Assembly (NCBI RefSeq): GCF_018494085.1
Contig: NZ_JABBFP010000003.1
Coordinates: 368,240-432,239, forward strand
From: Rosenbergiella collisarenosi
Lineage (GTDB): Bacteria > Pseudomonadota > Gammaproteobacteria > Enterobacterales > Enterobacteriaceae
DNA length: 64,000 nucleotides
Direction of reading: 5' to 3'
This document shows positions 55,087-63,695 of this stretch, one piece after another (the first letter of the stretch is position 1; the number at the start of each line of letters is the position of its first letter). Position numbers and translations under genes: made by a program. Below the pieces are notes generated by a model. The model did no database searches. It worked only from the letters and a program-made list of their open reading frames with translations, and was not told the DNA's origin.

Positions 55087-58000
55087 ATGTTTACCACCGT
55101 GTTAGTGGCAAACCGTGGCGAAATTGCCTGCCGAGCACTAGCGACGCTCCGCCGTTTGGGGATCACCAGTGTTGCCGTCTACTCAGACGCCGATCGCAAC
55201 GCGCGCCACGTTAAACTCGCCGATATCGCGCTGCCATTGGGAGGTGACAACGCCAGTGACAGCTATCTACGTCGCGATAAGATCTTAGCGGCGGCGAAAC
55301 AGAGCGGCGCGCAAGCGATTTGGCCGGGCTATGGTTTCCTCTCGGAGAGCGTGGCTTTCGCGGCCGACTGCGAGGCACAGGGTCTGGTATTTGTGGGGCC
55401 AACGGCAGAGCAAATTGGCGAATTTGGGTTAAAGCATCGCGCCAGAGAATTAGCGCACGCGGCTGGCGTCCCAATGACGCCCGGCACCGGGCTGCTCGCC
55501 TCCTTAGACGAGGCGCTAATGGCGGCTGAGCGCATCGGTTACCCGGTGATGTTAAAAAGCACGGCAGGCGGCGGCGGGATCGGTTTGACGCTTTGCCCGG
55601 ATGCGGCTGCGCTGCGAGAGGCCTGGGAGAGTGTACGTCGTCTAGGGGAGCAATTTTTCAGCGATGCGGGGGTGTTCCTCGAACGTTATATCGATCAGGC
55701 TCGGCACGTCGAGGTGCAAATCTTCGGTGATGGTCAAGGTAACGTCGTGGCCCTCGGTGAGCGCGACTGTTCGTTACAACGACGCAACCAAAAAGTGGTT
55801 GAAGAAACCCCCGCGCCCCATCTTCCTGAAGCGATCCGCGCCGAACTTTTAGCCTCCGCAGTGCGTCTTGGCAAGCAGGTTAATTATCGCAGCGCGGGTA
55901 CCGTCGAATATATCTATGATCCTCGGCAAGAGGCCTTTTATTTCTTGGAGGTCAATACTCGCCTACAGGTAGAACATCCAATTACCGAAGCCGTGACCGG
56001 CGTAGACTTAGTCGAATGTATGTTGCGGGTGGCGGCTAACGAACCCCTTGATTGGCAACGCTTACAACGCGCGCCACAGGGCGCTGCCATCGAGGTACGC
56101 CTGTATGCGGAAGACCCCCTGAAGCATTTCCAACCCTGCCCCGGTGTGTTGACCGAGGTCGTGTTCCCCGCCGATGTTCGCATCGAGAGTGGCGTTGAAC
56201 AGGGGAGCGAAGTCTCGGCCTTCTACGACCCACTGATCGCAAAACTGATCGTCCATGCTGCCACGCGCGAGGCCGCCCTCGAGAAACTACGCCACGCACT
56301 CGATGCTACTCGATTACAGGGTATAACCACCAATCTCGACTATCTACGCCAGGTCATTGCCACCGAGGTTTTCCAACAGGGGACGATGTCGACGCGGTTT
56401 CTCGACCATTTTCGTCCCACCGCCCATAGCATCGAGGTCTTACAGCCGGGCACCTTCAGTACCCTACAAGATTTTCCAGGGCGGCTCGGATACTGGCATA
56501 TCGGCGTTCCCCCCTCTGGACCGATGGACGATTACGCCTTTCGCCTCGCCAATCGTATCGTCGGGAATCATCCCGATGCCGCTGGCCTTGAGTTCACCTT
56601 ACAGGGACCAACTTTACGTTTCGACTGCGATGCGCTGATTGCCCTCACTGGCGCGCCCTGCCCAGCATACTTGGACCAGGACCCGATCGACTATTGGCAG
56701 CCTATTACGGTTAGCGCCGGACAAATATTACGTCTCGGCCAAGCGCCGCGCGGGTGTCGGGCCTATCTTGCCGTGCGTAACGGCTTCGACGTGCCCTGCT
56801 ACATGGGGAGCCGATCGACCTTTGTCTTAGGGCAATTCGGCGGTCATGCAGGGCGCACGCTGCGAGTCGCGGATAGGCTCGCCCTCTCGCAACCGGCGCT
56901 TAGCGCCTGTACCACCCCCGCGCCGATTTCTCCGCCAACGGCGATCCCCGCCGCACTGATCCCCGACTACGGCACGCAGTGGCAGATCGGCGTGCTGTAT
57001 GGCCCGCATGGCGCTCCCGATTTCTTTACCCCGGAGGCAATAGAGACCTTCTTCGCCAGCGACTGGCAGGTCCATTACAACTCGAACCGGCTCGGTGTAC
57101 GACTAGTCGGCCCGACGCCAAGCTGGAGTCGGCCTGATGGCGGCGAAGCGGGACTGCACCCATCAAACGTGCATGACTGCGAATATGCGCTGGGTGCCAT
57201 TAACTTTACCGGGGATTTCCCGGTGATCTTGACCCACGATGGCCCGAGCCTAGGAGGCTTTGTCTGCCCGGTCACCATCGCCAAGGCAGAACTGTGGAAG
57301 GTCGGGCAAGTGAAACCTGGCGACAGTATCCGTTTCTACCCGATAAGCCAGCTAGAAGCAGTGGCGCGCGAGCGTGCGCAGCAAGCGACGATTAACGATC
57401 TCTGTGCGCCGTCGATTGCCGACTTTCCCGCGCCCTCCTTAGCGTCCACCGATCTTGGTTCCGGAACTTTATTGGCTCGTCGGGCAGCAACCGCCACGAC
57501 ACCGGAGGTTTTCTATCGCCAAGCTGGCGACCACTATGTGCTGATCGAGTACGGCGATAATCTGCTCGATCTCGCCTTGCGCCTGCGGGTTCATCTCCTG
57601 ATGGAGGCCCTCAATGCTGCGGTGATTACGGGGATTGACGAGCTTTCTCCTGGAGTACGCTCGCTACAAATTCGCTATAACAGCCTACAACTCAGCCAAC
57701 GCCAGCTCATCAGCTTACTCGTCGATATCGAGGAGCGATTGGGCGACGTCAGCACGATGAAGGTGCCGTCACGGGTGATCTGGCTACCGATGGCCTTCGA
57801 AGACAGCGCCACCTTATCCGCTGTCGAACGCTACCGAGAGACCGTGTGCGCGCAGGCTCCTTGGCTGCCGAATAACGTCGATTTTATCCAGCGCATCAAT
57901 GGCCTCGCGCATCGCGAGGAGGTCCGTGAAACCCTATTTTCTGCGAGCTACTTGGTTCTGGGGCTGGGCGATGTCTATCTCGGTGCCCCCTGCGCCGTTC

Positions 58001-58722
58001 CCATCGATCCGCGCCATCGTCTGCTCAGCTCAAAATATAATCCCGCCCGCACATTCACCGCCGAGGGAACGGTGGGGATTGGCGGAATGTATATGTGTAT
58101 CTATGGCATGGACTCGCCGGGAGGCTATCAACTGGTGGGGCGTACGCTCCCTATTTGGAATAAGTTTCTTAAAAATACCCAATTCACAACCGGAGAACCT
58201 TGGCTACTGCGTTTCTTCGATCAGGTCCGTTTTTATCCGGTTTCTGAGACCGAGTTACTGGCACAGCGCGAGGCCTTTCGCGAAGGACGCGCTTCGGTAA
58301 AAATCGAGGAAACGGTATTCGATTTTGCGGCCTATCAGCAATTCCTGCACGATAATGCATCGTCAATTGCAGCGTTTCGTCATCGCCAACATCAGGCATT
58401 TACCCAAGAGGTTGGCCGCTGGGAAACACAGCCTTCTCCACTCTCGATGCCGCCCGCTAGCGCCCCTTCCCACGCTGCCGAGGCGACAGATACCCCGGTT
58501 CGAGCTGAATTGAGCGGCAACGTGTGGAAAGTCATGGTTAACGTCGGTGACGCGGTGACGGTCGGTCAACCATTGATTATCGTCGAAGCGATGAAGATGG
58601 AACTCTCGATTACGGCAACCTTCGCCGGGACGGTCACACATATTCTCGCACAACCGGGTCAACAAGTGACTCCAGGCGAGACACTGCTCTGGTTGGCCGC
58701 GGAGGATAAGCACGATGCCTAG
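55087..58722 (+). CDS. Urea carboxylase (biotin-dependent)
   Basis: This 1211-residue enzyme carboxylates urea to allophanate with ATP and bicarbonate. It has a biotin carboxylase domain (about 1-445; VLVANRGEIACRAL, KSTAGGGGIGL, FLEVNTRLQVEHPITE), KipI/KipA-type carboxyltransferase domains (about 450-1100; GPMDDYAFRLANRIVGN, YLVLGLGDVYLGAPCAVPID, GMDSPGGYQLVGRTLP) and a C-terminal biotinyl domain with Lys1170 in VEAMKMEL. Guanidine carboxylases belong to the same family, but no carboxyguanidine deiminase genes are adjacent, which favours urea. It is placed between atzF and gntR in one operon. Confidence 0.93.
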   Translation: MFTTVLVANRGEIACRALATLRRLGITSVAVYSDADRNARHVKLADIALPLGGDNASDSYLRRDKILAAAKQSGAQAIWPGYGFLSESVAFAADCEAQGLVFVGPTAEQIGEFGLKHRARELAHAAGVPMTPGTGLLASLDEALMAAERIGYPVMLKSTAGGGGIGLTLCPDAAALREAWESVRRLGEQFFSDAGVFLERYIDQARHVEVQIFGDGQGNVVALGERDCSLQRRNQKVVEETPAPHLPEAIRAELLASAVRLGKQVNYRSAGTVEYIYDPRQEAFYFLEVNTRLQVEHPITEAVTGVDLVECMLRVAANEPLDWQRLQRAPQGAAIEVRLYAEDPLKHFQPCPGVLTEVVFPADVRIESGVEQGSEVSAFYDPLIAKLIVHAATREAALEKLRHALDATRLQGITTNLDYLRQVIATEVFQQGTMSTRFLDHFRPTAHSIEVLQPGTFSTLQDFPGRLGYWHIGVPPSGPMDDYAFRLANRIVGNHPDAAGLEFTLQGPTLRFDCDALIALTGAPCPAYLDQDPIDYWQPITVSAGQILRLGQAPRGCRAYLAVRNGFDVPCYMGSRSTFVLGQFGGHAGRTLRVADRLALSQPALSACTTPAPISPPTAIPAALIPDYGTQWQIGVLYGPHGAPDFFTPEAIETFFASDWQVHYNSNRLGVRLVGPTPSWSRPDGGEAGLHPSNVHDCEYALGAINFTGDFPVILTHDGPSLGGFVCPVTIAKAELWKVGQVKPGDSIRFYPISQLEAVARERAQQATINDLCAPSIADFPAPSLASTDLGSGTLLARRAATATTPEVFYRQAGDHYVLIEYGDNLLDLALRLRVHLLMEALNAAVITGIDELSPGVRSLQIRYNSLQLSQRQLISLLVDIEERLGDVSTMKVPSRVIWLPMAFEDSATLSAVERYRETVCAQAPWLPNNVDFIQRINGLAHREEVRETLFSASYLVLGLGDVYLGAPCAVPIDPRHRLLSSKYNPARTFTAEGTVGIGGMYMCIYGMDSPGGYQLVGRTLPIWNKFLKNTQFTTGEPWLLRFFDQVRFYPVSETELLAQREAFREGRASVKIEETVFDFAAYQQFLHDNASSIAAFRHRQHQAFTQEVGRWETQPSPLSMPPASAPSHAAEATDTPVRAELSGNVWKVMVNVGDAVTVGQPLIIVEAMKMELSITATFAGTVTHILAQPGQQVTPGETLLWLAAEDKHDA

Positions 58723-59437
58723 CGCTCAAACCCGGGAAGGCCTGGCCGATAAAGTCTATCAGGCCGTTAAACAGTCTATTTTCGATTTTCAGCTGCTCCC
58801 CGGTGAACGGTTTAGTGAGAATACGTTAGCCCAGCAGCTCAACGTTAGCCGTACCCCGGTGCGACAAGCGTTATTTCATCTGGAACGTGAAGGCTATGTG
58901 GAGGTGTTATTTCGCAGTGGTTGGCAGGTTAAGGCGTTGGATTTCGACTATTACGACGAGCTTTATGATTTACGTATCGTCCTCGAATGTGAGGCGGTCC
59001 GGCGACTATGTGCACTTACGTTGGCAGAACGTCGCGTAGCGCTTGCGGCGCAACAGCGCTTTTGGATTGACTCGGCCCCGAGTACCCTAGGGGCGAGCGT
59101 GGCGAAGGAAGATGAGGCCTTTCATCGCGCCTTAGTCGCCGCGACGCACAATCGTCAGTTTTTACAGTTGCATAGCGATATTACCGAGAAAATGCGTCGC
59201 GTTCGCAGGCTAGACTTTACTCAGCAACATCGCCTGCACGCCACCTATCAGCAGCATCAGGCGATCTTGCACGCCCTCTACGCACAACGCTGTGAAGAGG
59301 CCTTACGCCTCTTAACACTGCATATTTCCGAGAGTAAAGCGGCGGTTCGCACCATCACCTTACTGCGCCTCCAGCAAGCACGCGAGACCGCTCAAGCCGC
59401 TCATCCGAGGGAGAGTCCTTCCCGAGCGAGAACCTAG
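58715..59437 (+). CDS. GntR-family (FCD) regulator of the urea amidolyase operon
   Basis: This is a 240-residue transcriptional regulator. The N-terminal winged helix (about 10-75) has PGERFSENTLAQQLNVSRTP and VRQALFHLEREGYVEV. The C-terminal FCD ligand-binding helical domain has EDEAFHRALVAATHNRQFL, with the His and Asp residues that usually bind a metal and a carboxylate effector. It overlaps the urea carboxylase gene by 8 bases, so it is co-translated with the enzymes and is probably autoregulated. The effector is unknown. Confidence 0.9.
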   Translation: MPSAQTREGLADKVYQAVKQSIFDFQLLPGERFSENTLAQQLNVSRTPVRQALFHLEREGYVEVLFRSGWQVKALDFDYYDELYDLRIVLECEAVRRLCALTLAERRVALAAQQRFWIDSAPSTLGASVAKEDEAFHRALVAATHNRQFLQLHSDITEKMRRVRRLDFTQQHRLHATYQQHQAILHALYAQRCEEALRLLTLHISESKAAVRTITLLRLQQARETAQAAHPRESPSRART

Positions 59438-59509
59438 TCCTCACCGCGACGCCGTGTTAAGCGGCGCCCGTTACCCGGAATAATGTTAACTTATTTTAAG
59501 AGGTCAATG

Positions 59510-61117
59510 ATGAGCTACTCCCGTGAAACCGCTAACAATAGCCGCCCCGCCCCCTCATCCGCAGTCAATGAGACACTGGAAGATTATACCTTACGCTATG
59601 CCCCCCATAGCTTTCGCCGTTGGGGAAGCGCGACCGTTGCCATCACGGCATTAGGCGGTATCGCTTACTTAGCCGATTTTTCCATTGGTGCGAGTATCGG
59701 GCTCACCTACGGTACCCTCAATGCCCTGTTAGCCATCGTCTTCGCGGCGATCATCATCTTTCTCACCGGGATCCCCCTCGCCTATTACGCGGCACGGTAT
59801 AATATCGACTTAGATTTGATCACGCGTGGTGCGGGTTTTGGCTACTACGGCTCGGTGATCACCAGTATTATCTTCGCCAGTTTCACCTTTATCTTCTTCG
59901 CACTGGAAGGGTCGATCATGGCACAAGGCCTGCAGCTCGGCTTACATCTTCCCCTATGGCTGGGGTATTTGCTCTCGACGCTGCTCGTCATTCCTTTGGT
60001 CGTCTACGGGATGAAGGCCTTAAGCCAACTACAGATTTGGACTACCCCCCTTTGGCTGATCCTGATGATAGGTCCAGTTGTCGCGCTGTTATGGCAGCAA
60101 CCCACCCTGCTCCAGCAGTTTTATCACTTCGCGGGAAAACAAGGACAAGCTGGTATCGACATGGCATCGGTGATGTTGGGGGCCGGTATCTGCCTATCGC
60201 TGATCATGCAAATTGGTGAGCAGATTGATTACTTACGGTTTATGCCTGCTAAGACGCGGGAGAATAGTCGCTCGTGGTGGGTAGCCGTGCTTTCAGCGGG
60301 TCCGGGCTGGGTTGTCCTTGGTGCGTTAAAGCAGGCGATCGGTGCCTTCCTCGGTTTTTATTTGCTCAGCTTCGCCCCAGGGATTAACAGTACCGAGCCA
60401 GTACAGCAATTTAATGCCGCCTTCCATCAAATGTTACCCGGCTGGCTCGCCTTGACGCTTGCGGTCGTCTTGGTGGTTATCTCGCAGATTAAGATCAACG
60501 TGACCAACGCCTACTCCGGCTCCCTATCGTGGACCAGTGCTTACACCCGTATTCGCCGCCATTATCCTGGGCGGATCGTCTTTGTTCTGGTTAATCTCGC
60601 CATCGCCCTTGCGCTGATGGAAGGCAATATGTTTGCGGTACTCGGGAATATTTTAGGCTTCTACTCGAACTTTGCGATTGCTTGGGTGACGGTGGTCGCG
60701 ATAGATATTGCGGTGAATAAATACCTATTACAGCTCTCGCCGAAACTCCCAGAGTACCGTAAGGGGATGCTCTATCGTTTTAATCCGGTCGGCATGGTGG
60801 CTTTTTTGGGGGCTGCGGGGCTTTCGATTGCCGCGTTCTTTGGCCTACTCGGCCCATTCCTGATGCCATATTCGCCGCTTATCGCCCTCGCGGTCGCCGC
60901 AGGGTTAACACCCTTAATGGCGATCGTCACGGGCGGTAAATATTACGCTAAACAGACCCACGACGGTATTGACGAACCCCGTTACGATACAGCCGGTACA
61001 CCTGTTAGCACCCTATATCATTGCGTGTCCTGCCAGCAGCCCTATGAACGCCCAGACGTGATGCACAGTGCCGCTCATCAGGGCGTGATTTGCTCATTGT
61101 GTAAAACCCTTCACTAA
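59510..61117 (+). CDS. NCS1-family permease with C-terminal zinc-ribbon tail
   Basis: This is an inner-membrane cytosine/purine/allantoin-type symporter of about 535 residues with 12 membrane segments (SATVAITALGGIAYLADFSIG, GAGFGYYGSVITSII, GNILGFYSNFAIAW). Unusually, the last 33 residues are cytosolic and contain CVSC and CSLC separated by 19 residues, a probable zinc ribbon. It lies 70 bases after the GntR gene and most likely imports the urea-pathway substrate or a nitrogenous precursor. The start at 59510 has AGAGG six bases upstream; ATGs at 59507 and 59483 are less well placed. Confidence 0.85.
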   Translation: MSYSRETANNSRPAPSSAVNETLEDYTLRYAPHSFRRWGSATVAITALGGIAYLADFSIGASIGLTYGTLNALLAIVFAAIIIFLTGIPLAYYAARYNIDLDLITRGAGFGYYGSVITSIIFASFTFIFFALEGSIMAQGLQLGLHLPLWLGYLLSTLLVIPLVVYGMKALSQLQIWTTPLWLILMIGPVVALLWQQPTLLQQFYHFAGKQGQAGIDMASVMLGAGICLSLIMQIGEQIDYLRFMPAKTRENSRSWWVAVLSAGPGWVVLGALKQAIGAFLGFYLLSFAPGINSTEPVQQFNAAFHQMLPGWLALTLAVVLVVISQIKINVTNAYSGSLSWTSAYTRIRRHYPGRIVFVLVNLAIALALMEGNMFAVLGNILGFYSNFAIAWVTVVAIDIAVNKYLLQLSPKLPEYRKGMLYRFNPVGMVAFLGAAGLSIAAFFGLLGPFLMPYSPLIALAVAAGLTPLMAIVTGGKYYAKQTHDGIDEPRYDTAGTPVSTLYHCVSCQQPYERPDVMHSAAHQGVICSLCKTLH

Positions 61118-61187
61118 CCGTTGCCGTCAGACGCCCAGGGAGGGGCGTTCGTCGAGTGCAAAGAATTCAGGTGCCCTGGCAGGATTG

Positions 61188-61682
61188 TTAGCGACAAAAA
61201 ACCACGTTAATCCGCTTAGAGACGATAAAATAAGGGATCCAAACCAAGACGCCAATTATTCCTCTGATCAACAGCGACATACTAGCGCTTGTCATCGGCA
61301 TTCCGAAAAACATAGCCGGGTAGATAACGGTGAACAGCGCAATAATTAATCCTGTAATATAATAGCTAATCATCGCTCGACGAGTTTGCCGCTTTTTCCT
61401 AAAAAACATCCATGCCGCATAGAGTGAAACGCTCAAACTGATTAGCGTGAGTAATAGAGTTACGAGAATAAAATGGAAGAGCGCACCAGACTCGGTCAAA
61501 TACCCTGAAAAGTTAACCACCAGACCCCAAATATCCAAAACGCTATTACTAATCGTTAAAACTAGCCCGATTGCGGGGAGATATAATAGCCCATCAATCT
61601 TTCGATATTGCTTATCTTCGCATGTCTGACAGAGACCAGACTCTTGATTCGCGTGTTCACTTTGACATTTTATACATTCCAT
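61188..61682 (-). CDS. DUF2569 membrane protein with N-terminal zinc ribbon
   Basis: This is a 164-residue protein. The first 25 residues hold CIKC and CQTC, a likely small zinc ribbon. They are followed by GLLYLPAIGLVL and three further membrane segments typical of DUF2569 (YdgK-like). There is an MFFRKKRQTRRAM cytosolic loop. The function is unknown. Base composition is visibly AT-richer than in the urea operon, as in the following 450 bases, which suggests separate acquisition. Confidence 0.7.
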   Translation of the reverse strand: MECIKCQSEHANQESGLCQTCEDKQYRKIDGLLYLPAIGLVLTISNSVLDIWGLVVNFSGYLTESGALFHFILVTLLLTLISLSVSLYAAWMFFRKKRQTRRAMISYYITGLIIALFTVIYPAMFFGMPMTSASMSLLIRGIIGVLVWIPYFIVSKRINVVFCR

Positions 61683-62129
61683 AAAAACTACCTTGTAAGA
61701 GAATTATGACAGGTCAACGACCTATGTTCTTTGCTAAAAGAGCAAGTGAAAACCTTGCGTTTTTTATCCATCAGCTGCTTTCGATAAGCGTTTATCTACA
61801 TGACTCTGCGTCAAGTATTCTAACTGGCATAACAATTTGCTCTTCGCTATATTAAACTTAGTAACGGCAGTTCACTCTAGAAAAAATACATAAGTTCCGC
61901 AAAGCTAATCTACCCCGCTTTTTTCATGCTCAGTACAATCTATACCATTTCCGTTTTCGACAATTATTTCTTCCCTCTGGTCATAACGCTCTCAGAGCCG
62001 GCTCGGGTATATCTAGTTCAGCCGCTTAACCACGAGATCATATTTATGACCAACCTTGGAACTGTCGCTTGTATACCAGCCGCTTGCGTATTTATGGATC
62101 TCGAGTCACAAAGATGAAGGAGTATAGCC
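61683..62129. other. AT-rich intergenic region before the aldoxime dehydratase gene
   Basis: No convincing gene is visible. A 63-codon frame (61926-62117) has no ribosome-binding site or recognisable features. A short inverted repeat (AGGTC-AAC-GACCT, about 61712-61724) is present. The dehydratase ribosome-binding site AAGGAG (about 62115) is clear at the end of the region. Confidence 0.4.
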
Positions 62130-63194
62130 ATGGAATCAGCCATTCCTCACCCATTACAAGAAGAAAGGAAAACGCCGGTTTCGACCCCGGCAGCCTACAC
62201 CCCTCCTTTCCCAGCATGGACGACACGATTCTCCCCCCTCGTTGAGCGCGTTGTTATGGCGTATTTCGGCGTACAGTCTACACAGACCGAGGGCGAACGG
62301 GCTCTCGACGCAATTACCGCGCGTTTCTCAACAGCCCATGGTCCCTCGCACTGGGATCTAGCAACTTATCGCGACGAATTAGGGTTTATCAACGATATTG
62401 CTATTGCCTATTGGGCTTCTGCCGAGACTTTTTCGCTCTGGAAAACAGAGAGCGATTTTCAAGAATGGTGGCAATCCGTCGACAGAGAACAAGAGGAATA
62501 TGGCTTATTTATGGAAGTCGTCACGCCTGATATACGAGGAATGGAGACGATATTCTCCGATCACCATCATCCTGAAGGGATCGCTCACCTTGCTCGGAAA
62601 ATGAGCGATGAAATACAAGAGCACGGCTACTGGGGGAGCGCCCGCGACAGGCTTCCTCTCGCCCAAACCTCGCCGCTCAATGCTCATAGCGAACTTAGGA
62701 TCTCGTCGATAAACGCCGCCCGCCAAATTGTCCATGGCAGCGATAATCTTTGTCTTATTCGCTCTGGTCAGGATTGGTCAGATACGTTAAACGAAGAGCG
62801 CACACTGTATGTTGAGGACGTAGAGCCAATCTTGAATACCGGAATGCGTTTCTTACGCGACGACGGACTGACTATCGGTTGTTTGAGCTGTCGTTATATG
62901 CAAGTGTTAGAACGTGATGACCGTGCATTATTACCAAAGACTTTTGGCCTTGCCCATTTCACCGATCTACAGGCTTTGGAACTCTGGTCGAAAAGCCACC
63001 CTACCCATGTCGCGATTTTTAAAGAGTTTATGAAATACGTTAAGGCACTGAATTTTGATATTACACTACGCCTGTGGCATGAAATTTCCGTTATCCCAGC
63101 TCAATCGCAATATTTCGAATATATCAACTGCCACCCTAATACGGGTCTACTAAAAAAAGGGAAGTCGTCGTGTAATACCGATTCGGTAAGATAA
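62130..63194 (+). CDS. Aldoxime dehydratase (heme, Oxd family)
   Basis: This 354-residue cytoplasmic heme enzyme dehydrates aldoximes (R-CH=NOH) to nitriles. Family features are ERVVMAYFGVQ near residue 39, GFINDIAIAYW (85-95), RQIVHGSDNLCLIRSGQDW (198-216), FGLAHFTDLQALELWSKSHPTH (with a break, 272-293) and LRLWHEISV (313-321). The heme-ligand and catalytic histidines of characterised enzymes fall in the last two segments (candidates His290/His293 and His317). The length equals OxdA/OxdRE (about 350). Usual partners (nitrilase, nitrile hydratase, amidase) are not adjacent. The ribosome-binding site is AAGGAG. Confidence 0.85.
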   Translation: MESAIPHPLQEERKTPVSTPAAYTPPFPAWTTRFSPLVERVVMAYFGVQSTQTEGERALDAITARFSTAHGPSHWDLATYRDELGFINDIAIAYWASAETFSLWKTESDFQEWWQSVDREQEEYGLFMEVVTPDIRGMETIFSDHHHPEGIAHLARKMSDEIQEHGYWGSARDRLPLAQTSPLNAHSELRISSINAARQIVHGSDNLCLIRSGQDWSDTLNEERTLYVEDVEPILNTGMRFLRDDGLTIGCLSCRYMQVLERDDRALLPKTFGLAHFTDLQALELWSKSHPTHVAIFKEFMKYVKALNFDITLRLWHEISVIPAQSQYFEYINCHPNTGLLKKGKSSCNTDSVR

Positions 63195-63258
63195 CAATAT
63201 TCAATTTAAAGATCTTGGAGATCAGCAACCATCTGTAATCTTCAAATTGCGGATTTTT

Positions 63259-63642
63259 TTACTGTTCAGTCATGATCTTAATAAGGTTAATAATTTTACG
63301 CATCAGGAGCGCCATATTTGGCGCGGGCAATGGATACCCCAACTCACAGAGGGTTTTTGGGCTGTCCGGCGATATGGGAGGCCAGCATTGGGCTGTGTGG
63401 ATTAACGTCACTATCCAGACGGTATCAGCTTTTTCATCCAGCTCGTAAACAGGCCGATAATGTTCATGAAATACCCGCTCCCGCGTACCGCCTATTTTCC
63501 CCGGCGTCCCCATCAAAGGCGTTCTGCCAGCAGAGCCGCCGACTCACTGAACCGCTCAACTATCTACAGCGCGGCTAGCGGATTGCTCTCTACTAGGTAA
63601 TCCCATATCGCTGTACGCCTCCGGCACCCAACGTACCTTCAT
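63259..63642 (-). pseudogene. ParE/RelE-type toxin pseudogene
   Basis: Read in shifting frames, the minus strand gives an almost complete ParE-type toxin. It starts [11 protein letters not shown], then IWDYLVESNPLAAL, a TAG stop, IVERFSESAALLAER, a one-base loss, and LMGTPGKIGGTRE-like to YRPVYELDEKAD, VWIVTLIHTAQCWPP. There are at least three lesions: a frameshifting deletion near codon 11, an in-frame TAG, and a frameshift before LMGTPGK. The ATG overlaps the stop codon of the antitoxin remnant (ATGA), the usual toxin-antitoxin gene layout. The last intact frame runs on to 63259 without the normal end. Confidence 0.8.
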
Positions 63643-63695
63643 ACCTTGCCTGCTGCTGTGGCTCTTCGCTCTGCGAATAACCTTTCAACCTCTTC
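63639..63695 (-). pseudogene. Antitoxin 3' remnant fused to the CdiA-type fragment
   Basis: The last 18 codons of the fused frame, [18 protein letters not shown], do not fit the haemagglutinin repeat that precedes them. They end in a stop that overlaps the ParE-type start by ATGA, as an antitoxin gene would. I infer that this is the C-terminus of the cognate antitoxin, whose 5' part has been lost. Confidence 0.55.

Noticed and set aside
61926..62117. 63-codon ORF upstream of the aldoxime dehydratase gene
   Set aside because: It has no ribosome-binding site, no recognisable features and skewed composition. It most likely reflects chance openness in an AT-rich leader.
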